A stretch of 15,326 bases of DNA, taken from the NCBI GenBank assembly GCA_017477855.1, contig JAFUUN010000083.1:1-15326 (forward strand), in the 5' to 3' direction. The stretch's first letter is position 1; each line of letters starts with the position of its first letter. Below, piece by piece: positions 7,720 through 13,361 of this stretch. The notes under the pieces are model-generated. The model made no database searches and was not told the DNA's origin. It saw only the letters and a program-made list of their open reading frames with translations. The DNA comes from Rickettsiales bacterium. GTDB lineage: Bacteria > Pseudomonadota > Alphaproteobacteria > Rickettsiales > Deianiraeaceae. A program made the translations under genes and the position numbers.

Positions 7720-7747
7720 ATTATAGCAAAAGTCAACAAAAAATCAA
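7720..7747 (-). promoter_or_regulatory. Promoter of island paralogue 2
   Basis: -35 TTGATT (7742-7747), 16-base spacer ending in GACTTTTGC, perfect -10 TATAAT (7720-7725). The -35 starts immediately downstream of the stop codon of the 5' nuclease gene. Leader and spacer match those of the promoter at 6318-6345. Confidence 0.75.
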
Positions 7748-8953
7748 CTAAAACAATCCCTTCTGCTCCTCAACCTGCTTTTCCTTCACTGCATTAGAGT
7801 GGTTACCAAACTTGCGCGCATCGCTGTCCATGTCGCGAAAGCCGTATTTTGTAATAAACTTTGTCAAATTGTCATTATCCAGATGCGTGCGGAAGTCATC
7901 CATGGTATCAATCTCAACGGCATCAAACCGCAATTTGATGAGCTCCTGAGCCAAGTCAAGCACGTCTTTGCTGGCTTCAAATTTCTGCCGTGTGCGGTCA
8001 TCAAGTTTGCTTATGTTCGCAAAAATGTTGTCAATGGAGTTATACTGCTGCAACAGTTTTATAGCACCCTTAGGGCCAATTCCATGCACGCCAAACACGT
8101 TATCACAGTGGTCGCCGACAATAGATAAATAGTCAACAATTTGGTCTGCACGCACTCCAAAACGTCCAATTACGCCATGCTCGTCCAGATATTGCTTTTT
8201 AGCTGGGTCATATACACTGATTTCTCCATCTTTTACCAACTGACAGAGGTCTTTGTCCGCCGACACCACAACCACTTTCATGCCTCTTTTGACTGCCTCC
8301 CGCGCAAGCGATGCAATGACGTCATCGGCCTCAAAACCATATGAAAATTCCGCACGAATGCCTGAAAAATCTATAAGTTCACGCACAATTTTGAACTGTG
8401 ATTTCAGCTCATCAGGTGTGTCGCGGCGGTTTGCTTTGTATTGCGTTTTGAATTCCTCAATTTTGATATCCTTTTCCATGTGGAGAAATATATCCAGCAG
8501 TAGAATTTTTGGAATTGTTATTGTTCCTGTGGCACCATCAATAACAATCTGAACACCAAGCTTTTCACACACATCAATGCAATGTTGTTTATCCAGTTGC
8601 AACAGTTCAATCAGTTGTTCAGCAGAAAAATTTCTCACATCTTCCAACTTAATACCAGCCAAATCAAACTGCATTTTGTTCTCTTGGAACATCACTTCAA
8701 GAGATTTGTCCTCGCAGAATTTGTCATAAACATCATTGCGGAATGTACGTTTGCCGGTGTCAAGTGCGATAGCAAGATGACTTGGTTTTGCCGAATTGAT
8801 TATGCTGATCAGCATTTTAAAAAAGCCATACACTGCGCCAATCGGCTCGCCAGTTGTGCGAGAAGTCAGGTGCGGAAGTGCATAAAATGCACGAAAAATG
8901 AAACCATATCCGTCAATAATGTAGAACGTGTCCTCGTCCGCGTGCATTTGCAT
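7748..8953 (-). CDS. Stand-alone PolA-type 5'-3' exonuclease (flap endonuclease) with arch insertion
   Basis: 401-residue homologue of the N-terminal 5' nuclease domain of DNA polymerase I, which removes RNA primers and 5' flaps. All expected metal-binding acidic residues are visible: D14 (IIDGYGFIFRAF), D65 (ALDTGKRTFR), E208/D210/D211 (FEADDVIA), D233/D235 (SADKDLCQL) and D281/D284 (VGDHCDNVFGVHGIGPKGA, the helix-three-turn-helix). The 3'-5' exonuclease and polymerase domains are absent; the protein ends about 30 residues after the usual domain end. Family members run TFRxxxYxxYKxxR without a break, but here about 92 residues (roughly 78-168) separate TFRNDVYD from QYKANRRDTPDEL, inside the helical arch that threads the flap. 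ATG at 8953 or 8947 could be the start; neither has a Shine-Dalgarno. The 3' end is duplicated at 6853-6925. Confidence 0.88.
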   Translation of the reverse strand: MQMHADEDTFYIIDGYGFIFRAFYALPHLTSRTTGEPIGAVYGFFKMLISIINSAKPSHLAIALDTGKRTFRNDVYDKFCEDKSLEVMFQENKMQFDLAGIKLEDVRNFSAEQLIELLQLDKQHCIDVCEKLGVQIVIDGATGTITIPKILLLDIFLHMEKDIKIEEFKTQYKANRRDTPDELKSQFKIVRELIDFSGIRAEFSYGFEADDVIASLAREAVKRGMKVVVVSADKDLCQLVKDGEISVYDPAKKQYLDEHGVIGRFGVRADQIVDYLSIVGDHCDNVFGVHGIGPKGAIKLLQQYNSIDNIFANISKLDDRTRQKFEASKDVLDLAQELIKLRFDAVEIDTMDDFRTHLDNDNLTKFITKYGFRDMDSDARKFGNHSNAVKEKQVEEQKGLF

Positions 8954-8966
8954 GTGAAAGTGTCAA

Positions 8967-8994
8967 ACAATGGAGGAGAGAGTTTTATTGTCAA
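8967..8994 (-). promoter_or_regulatory. Possible promoter of the 5' nuclease gene
   Basis: Perfect -35 TTGACA (8989-8994) with a poor -10 CATTGT (8967-8972) at the 16-base spacing used elsewhere in the window. It would leave a leader of only a few bases before the ATG at 8953. Confidence 0.35.
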
Positions 8995-9112
8995 TGATAG
9001 TAATTTTGATTAATTAGATTTTGTTACTAAAAGCAGGCAACTGCCCGTAAATGTACAAGCATAAGTCCGTATTAGAAAGACATCGGAAAGTTTATTGACA
9101 CAGTGAGCATTT

Positions 9113-9997
9113 CTAACCTTTCTTCCTCTTCCCACTTCTCTTCCTCTCAACCTTCTTCACCTTTTTAATCTTCTTTGACTTCACAATTGCCTTTTTGACG
9201 CTGATTTTACTAAATTTCTTCCCCTTAATTGGCTTGATTTTTGGTGTTTCGCGCTTCATCTTGGCCTCATCTTTGTCATCTGACATTTTCATGATACGTA
9301 ATATATCAGAAATGATGTCTTCATACACCACATCGCTCACCTTCTCACTGAGATTGCTTCCGCGAATGCTGTCAAAGAGGTAAATCATGAAGACCTTTTT
9401 CTGGCCGTATTCATTATCTACATTCACTTTTGAGGTTGCTTTCTTGCGCTGGATGGCCATTTTGCGCGCCATTCTGGCATCCATGATATGTTCTATCACA
9501 AGCAAGCCAATGAATAGAATGGTAAATATAATCGGTACAGTAAGCGGGCGACCAAACATGGTGTTAACAATAAACCCTTCGGCAGCAAAATATGAAAACG
9601 TCACTCCAATAGAAAACAGATTTTTCATTATCCATTGGGAAAAACCATATTTTGATGTAAGTCCTTGACGAGAAAGAGAATAGTTAACTGTTTCCAATAT
9701 CTGTTTGCTTTGCGCGGCGGTAACCAATCCTTGGCGAACAAATTGCTTCATTTTGTAAACTAACTTCTTTTTACGCAACACAGGAAGCAGTTGTCCAAGA
9801 GCAATAAATCCGATTGTGTAAGTAATAAACATGATTGCAAAGTTGCTGTCTATTATGTAGGTCTCATCGCCGGTGACACGTTGGTAAAGTGCAGTATCAA
9901 TCGGCATCATTATCATAACCGCCCAGATACCTGCAATTATTTCCATGTAATAACGAACCAAGAGGTCCCCAATAAAATTTAAGAACTTGTCCTTCAT
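9113..9997 (-). CDS. Four-span membrane protein with lysine-rich C-terminal tail
   Basis: 294 residues, family not recognised. Hydrophobic segments lie at about 18-36, 52-73, 127-147 and 152-170, separated by a basic loop at 74-126, which would place both termini on the same side of the inner membrane. After residue 170 comes a soluble region containing VFMIYLFDSIRG and a predicted helix (220-240). The last 49 residues (246-294) are about half Lys/Arg in patterns such as KKAIVKSKKIKKVKKVERK, similar in composition to histone H1-like tails. Such a tail would sit in the cytoplasm if the basic loop does, and could bind nucleic acid or acidic phospholipid; this is inference. It stands alone between the 5' nuclease gene and a divergent intergenic region. 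The start ATG at 9997 has no Shine-Dalgarno. Confidence 0.75.
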   Translation of the reverse strand: MKDKFLNFIGDLLVRYYMEIIAGIWAVMIMMPIDTALYQRVTGDETYIIDSNFAIMFITYTIGFIALGQLLPVLRKKKLVYKMKQFVRQGLVTAAQSKQILETVNYSLSRQGLTSKYGFSQWIMKNLFSIGVTFSYFAAEGFIVNTMFGRPLTVPIIFTILFIGLLVIEHIMDARMARKMAIQRKKATSKVNVDNEYGQKKVFMIYLFDSIRGSNLSEKVSDVVYEDIISDILRIMKMSDDKDEAKMKRETPKIKPIKGKKFSKISVKKAIVKSKKIKKVKKVERKRSGKRKKG

Positions 9998-10080
9998 TTC
10001 AGAAAAAATAATACAAAAAACACTTTTTCACAAATTTAATTTGCAAGGGGTTTTATCATGGAAGGAAATTTTTTTAGTTG

Positions 10081-10197
10081 GTGCGCGGCCGCAGGCCTTG
10101 ACTTGTCAAGGGCGGAGGCGGTCGGCGGCGGCCGCGCATGCCAAAGGCCCCGCACGTCCAGTGATGCAAAGTGCTTTTCGTGCGAAGGGGCTTTGGC
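10081..10197. repeat. Compound GC-rich palindromic structure
   Basis: Three nested inverted repeats are visible. TGCGCGGCCGC (10082-10092) pairs with GCGGCCGCGCA (10128-10138). Inside it CCTTGAC-TT-GTCAAGG (10096-10111) forms a perfect 7 bp stem. Next, GCCAAAGGCCCC (10140-10151) pairs with GGGGCTTTGGC (10187-10197) with one bulge, and CGCAC/GTGCG (10151-10155 with 10180-10184) continues the stem. The sequence differs from the 82 bp element at 10260. Its GC content contrasts with AT-rich flanks. No second copy is visible in this window. Confidence 0.7.
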
Positions 10198-10259
10198 GTA
10201 AAGACCCGCAATTTTTTAAATTTTTTGATGTTTATACTGCAATTTTTTTCAAAACCCGT

Positions 10260-10341
10260 GTTGCGCTGCCCGAGGCCACGCCCTCGCCGTTTGGCTGCGC
10301 CTCGTTCCTCGGCGGCCAAACGCGCTCCGCGCCCGCGCAAC
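10260..10341 (+). repeat. GC-rich palindromic element, full copy A (82 bp)
   Basis: Bounded by inverted termini GTTGCGC (10260-10266) and GCGCAAC (10335-10341). Inside, CGTTTGGC and GCCAAACG form a stem. It differs from the copy at 13255-13335 by about two substitutions and one base of length. It lies in the divergent region between the membrane-protein gene and the beta-barrel gene and encodes nothing convincing. It could be a REP/MITE-like mobile palindrome or a structured transcript element. Confidence 0.85.
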
Positions 10342-10350
10342 AAAATTTTC

Positions 10351-10386
10351 AATATTTAAAAATTTTTAATATTTTTAATATTTAAA
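10351..10386. repeat. AT-only direct and inverted repeats
   Basis: AATATTTAAA occurs at 10351-10360 and again at 10377-10386, with AAAAATTTTT between them forming a self-complementary centre. All 36 bases are A or T. It lies just right of the palindromic element and just before the CTTGCA element at 10387-10392. It may act as an easily melted or UP-like upstream region for the beta-barrel gene; this is inference. Confidence 0.45.
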
Positions 10387-10477
10387 CTTGCAAAATAAAA
10401 TTTCCACTCCATAAGCTCCTGCAATAAATTTTAGGATCATCGCACACAAATCATGGAGAATACTATTTTTTGCTATT

Positions 10478-11350
10478 GTGGCATTGATATTTGTCGTTTG
10501 CAATAAAACCGCTCTCTCATTTGAGGCCTTCCCGCAACCAAAAGGAATGCTCTTCTTGAACCCATACATAAATTACAACTGGCACAATAATCCAATTGGT
10601 GGCGGGCGCTACAACAAGCGCGACAAAGTGTCCTCCGTGTGGGCTGGTTTGTTTGCAGAATATGGTCTGACCGAGCGCATAACTTTGGGCGCAGATGTGT
10701 TCTTTGCCGAGACATTCACCCACAAAAACGGCCGCATCACAGGCAAGATTGCAGACAAGGCATTTGCCCTGCAACAGGTCAATTTGTTTGCCAGATACGC
10801 CATTGTCAATGAGAAGAATTTCAGTATTTCCTTATACACAGACATATTCACTCCAAGCTTTGGTAAGGGTTCAGGACGTCTGGATACATTTGGCGACTAC
10901 TCCCAGTGGAAGCACGGTTTTGGTATTGAATTTGGTTATAGGTTCAACCCCGAGAACTCCATCACATTCAACCTGAAATACCGCGCGCAATACAACTCCA
11001 TGCCATCGCGTGATATAATGGAGATGAAACTGACATACGTTCATAAGTTCACACATCGTTGGTTGAAGGATTGGATGTTCTATGGCTATATCAAAAAGCA
11101 GGCATATATTAACAAGGGTAAGCGGCTTTATGGCTTTGCGCAGGGCGGCAAGTTCAACATGGATGCCTTCAATTTTATCAGCAACAATGGCTATACTGCG
11201 ATTGATTTATTCATGGCACGTAAGCTTGCACCTGGCAAGTTTATTGTGTTTGCGTATACACATTCCCTCCACGGCAAATGGCTTGGCAATAAGGGCATGA
11301 ACTATGATTTTAGAGCATTCTGGTTAGAGTTCTGGTTGTTTTTGAAGTGA
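10478..11350 (+). CDS. Probable outer-membrane beta-barrel protein
   Basis: 290 residues from the GTG at 10478; no specific family recognised. The body alternates aromatic/hydrophobic and polar residues in strand-like stretches (VWAGLFAEYGL, ITLGADVFFAE, FGIEFGYRF, SITFNLKYRAQY, FIVFAYTHSL, FRAFWLEFWLFL) with turn-forming Gly/Asn/Asp, as in beta-barrels. The GTG start gives a truncated signal sequence without a positive N-region. The same frame is open upstream to 10415 and encodes HKSWRILFFAIVALIFVVCNKTALSFEA in two parts (10445-10477 and 10478 onward), a much better signal peptide. No ATG, GTG or TTG precedes it, so a rare start such as ATC at 10436 or 10439 (four bases after AGG), or a sequence error, is possible. 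It converges with the gene ending at 11369. Confidence 0.7.
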   Translation: MALIFVVCNKTALSFEAFPQPKGMLFLNPYINYNWHNNPIGGGRYNKRDKVSSVWAGLFAEYGLTERITLGADVFFAETFTHKNGRITGKIADKAFALQQVNLFARYAIVNEKNFSISLYTDIFTPSFGKGSGRLDTFGDYSQWKHGFGIEFGYRFNPENSITFNLKYRAQYNSMPSRDIMEMKLTYVHKFTHRWLKDWMFYGYIKKQAYINKGKRLYGFAQGGKFNMDAFNFISNNGYTAIDLFMARKLAPGKFIVFAYTHSLHGKWLGNKGMNYDFRAFWLEFWLFLK

Positions 11351-11368
11351 TACTAAAAGATATTGCAT

Positions 11369-12712
11369 TCACAGTTCTTTTTGGCTTTTGTGTTTCTTCT
11401 CGGTTTCCATTGGCAAATTAGTTATTCTTCTTGGTAAATAACATTGCGGACTTCTAACGTGATCACCAAGCAGCCTCTTTATTTTATCTGGACCTAAATG
11501 CGCGGCAGCGTTTATTGATGTACGCGTCTTCTCATCTTTGGAAATATCGTTAAGAGACTCACGCACTCTATTTTCTTCGTTTTTTAAGGCTTCGTGTTCT
11601 ATATCAAACATTTCGAACGCTTCATCTGAACAGTAATCGTTCGTTTCATGCACTATACTAAATAGCTCGTCATATCTTGCTTTTTTTTCTTGTGGTATTA
11701 TTTCTTTTATATAATTACCTCTTTTTTTACCGTGAACGTCTGTAACTCGTTCCTTAACTATCTCTTCCTTTATTTCCTGATCACTGTAAGGATATTTCTC
11801 AAAATAAGCATTTAATTTTTTTTCACATTCCATATAGTACGTTTCTAAGAAGTTACTCATTTCCTTTAACGTACAGTAAGGTTTCAGTGTATATTTTCCT
11901 TTATTCATTGCCGTTTTTTTTCTTTTTAGACGAACAAATTCTTGATCATCATAATCACACCAATCAGTCTCGATGCCATTAGGCTCATATTCTCGTATCT
12001 GAAGAGATATTTTCGCCGCTCCATCATTGTCTTTACCGTATGAATATACATGCCCACACATCATAAACTGTAAGAGTTCCTGTGCATCTTTTCTCTGTTG
12101 TTCATTTTTCTTACAAGCTTCTGAGTATGGAGACAACTCATCATTCATCAGGCGGACATGTTGTTTGATTTTATTTCTTTCTTTGTTTAGTACAAATTTA
12201 CCATCAATTTCATTAAAAGGTGTCAAATAAAGATCCAACTGATGACCTTTTTGCCAATTCTGTCCATTTACCGCATTATACAACTCGACTCGTAAATCTT
12301 TGTCTTTCTCATCCACTGTCTCAGAGTGGCATGCGGTAGATATCATTTTAGTTCTCTTGATATTAGGAAAAAGTGTATTTATTGCATTAACAACATCTAT
12401 GCACATTTGATTATCATGCACATAAACACGACCATTATCATCAGGTGAAGAATGCTGTATATCAATAAATTTAACATTTTTGATATTTTGAATATTTAAT
12501 TTCTTCTTTTGTGCTTCTTGCTGGATAGCCTTTGATATATTTCCTTGATAATTGTCTATTGTTGTTTGATTCAAAATCAATATAGGTGTTTTATGTGTTT
12601 TTTGAAAAAACCAATCGGGATTGAACCAATCGTTTTGACAGCCTTGTGCAGTAAGATTTGATACATCTAACACAATTATCAAATCATCCTCATGATATTG
12701 TTTTTTTTCCAT
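11369..12712 (-). CDS. Unknown protein with clan CD (caspase-like) peptidase features
   Basis: 447 residues from the ATG at 12712; an ATG at 12745 would add 11. No family was recognised with confidence. The N-terminal half shows an alternating pattern of hydrophobic strands and helices: DLIIVLDVS (10-18), TPILILNQ, VKFIDIQHSS (80-89), then TKMISTACHSE (121-131). His87 and Cys128, each directly after a hydrophobic strand and 41 residues apart, match the catalytic His/Cys layout of clan CD cysteine peptidases (caspases, gingipains, MARTX cysteine protease). The usual Gly after the His is Ser here. The remainder is charged and helical with no signal peptide or membrane span. The chosen start fits the promoter at 12728-12755, whose expected start site lies near 12721, so ATG 12745 would be untranscribed from it. 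An effector or toxin role is plausible but unproven. Confidence 0.65.
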   Translation of the reverse strand: MEKKQYHEDDLIIVLDVSNLTAQGCQNDWFNPDWFFQKTHKTPILILNQTTIDNYQGNISKAIQQEAQKKKLNIQNIKNVKFIDIQHSSPDDNGRVYVHDNQMCIDVVNAINTLFPNIKRTKMISTACHSETVDEKDKDLRVELYNAVNGQNWQKGHQLDLYLTPFNEIDGKFVLNKERNKIKQHVRLMNDELSPYSEACKKNEQQRKDAQELLQFMMCGHVYSYGKDNDGAAKISLQIREYEPNGIETDWCDYDDQEFVRLKRKKTAMNKGKYTLKPYCTLKEMSNFLETYYMECEKKLNAYFEKYPYSDQEIKEEIVKERVTDVHGKKRGNYIKEIIPQEKKARYDELFSIVHETNDYCSDEAFEMFDIEHEALKNEENRVRESLNDISKDEKTRTSINAAAHLGPDKIKRLLGDHVRSPQCYLPRRITNLPMETEKKHKSQKEL

Positions 12713-12727
12713 TTTTCTATCCATATA

Positions 12728-12755
12728 ATAATAATTTTTTTGCATTTTTTGTCAA
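12728..12755 (-). promoter_or_regulatory. Promoter of the clan CD-like gene
   Basis: Perfect -35 TTGACA (12750-12755), 16-base spacer, -10 TATTAT (12728-12733, five of six). It has no ACTTTTG box. It decides the start of the downstream gene in favour of ATG 12712. Confidence 0.6.
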
Positions 12756-12764
12756 CAACAAATT

Positions 12765-13208
12765 TCACACAACAAACACCTGCAATCCTCCATCCGCTGT
12801 CTCGAAGCAGTCAACATGAACCCACTTGTTTTGAGTGCTGACTTGACTTTCCAAGCGCTTGATGGTTAGCAATTGGCCGTCCTCTATCAAGAATTTACAG
12901 TCATTCCACAGTTTGATATTATCATTGCTACGCATATCCACTGCTTTACCCATGCAATGCGCTGAGCAATAGAGCATTGTCTTACCCGCCACCATTGGAT
13001 CAAGATTACTTCGGAAGCCGCATTGCTGCAAACTTCCACCACCAAACAACCAATTGTTGATTGTAATTTCAGTGTCATGATATTCACGAATTGTGTCAAT
13101 GTCGCGCTTAAAGTCATCGCTGAAAAAGCTCCAACAGAACTCGCCAAATCTGTTATAAACCAGCTTGCTAACCAGCTCCTGAATTTTAAAATGTTTGCAG
13201 TTATACAT
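12765..13208 (-). CDS. M15-type zinc peptidase (DD-/LD-peptidase or endolysin-like)
   Basis: 147 residues. The core CSAHCMGKAVDMR (81-93) and WVHVD (129-133) give the zinc ligands of the M15/hedgehog fold: His84, Asp91 (H-x6-D) and His131, with Asp133 nearby. FRSNLDPMV before it matches the usual substrate-side loop. Family members cleave peptidoglycan peptides, often as phage endolysins or cell-wall carboxypeptidases. There is no N-terminal signal peptide, so it would work inside the cell, leave with a holin or be secreted otherwise. The short, single-domain, signal-less form resembles phage-derived proteins, yet no other phage gene is near. It lies behind a palindromic element and 19 bases before the longest reading of the clan CD-like gene. 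The start ATG (13208) has no Shine-Dalgarno. Confidence 0.75.
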   Translation of the reverse strand: MYNCKHFKIQELVSKLVYNRFGEFCWSFFSDDFKRDIDTIREYHDTEITINNWLFGGGSLQQCGFRSNLDPMVAGKTMLYCSAHCMGKAVDMRSNDNIKLWNDCKFLIEDGQLLTIKRLESQVSTQNKWVHVDCFETADGGLQVFVV

Positions 13209-13254
13209 ACCGCAATACTAATCAGAACCTTTTATGATGGAAGATAAAAATATC

Positions 13255-13335
13255 GTTGCGCCGCCCGAGGCCACGCCCTCGCCGTTTGGCTGCGCCTCGT
13301 TCCTCGTCGGCCAAACGCGCTCCGCGCCGCGCAAC
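13255..13335 (+). repeat. GC-rich palindromic element, full copy B (81 bp)
   Basis: Same element as 10260-10341, same orientation, with termini GTTGCGC and GCGCAAC and an internal CGTTTGGC/GCCAAACG stem. It is flanked by a 7 bp direct repeat AAAATAT (13247-13253 and 13336-13342), as expected of a target-site duplication. It sits between the ftsQ 3' end and the M15 peptidase gene and could fold into a strong hairpin in the ftsQ transcript. Confidence 0.85.
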
Positions 13336-13361
13336 AAAATATAAACAAAAATTACAACAAC

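Noticed and set aside
9033..9047. Small hairpin GGCA-AC-TGCC as a terminator between the membrane-protein and nuclease genes
   Set aside because: The stem is only four pairs and the T-run is weak; too little to call.
9987..10385. Open frames across the palindromic region, with Arg/Pro/Gly-rich translations on both strands
   Set aside because: They arise from GC-rich palindromes without stops, have no start context or protein-like composition, and overlap non-coding repeats.
11369..11380. C-terminal QKEL of the clan CD-like protein as an ER-retention signal
   Set aside because: It does not match the K/H-D/E-E-L pattern, and no export signal is present.
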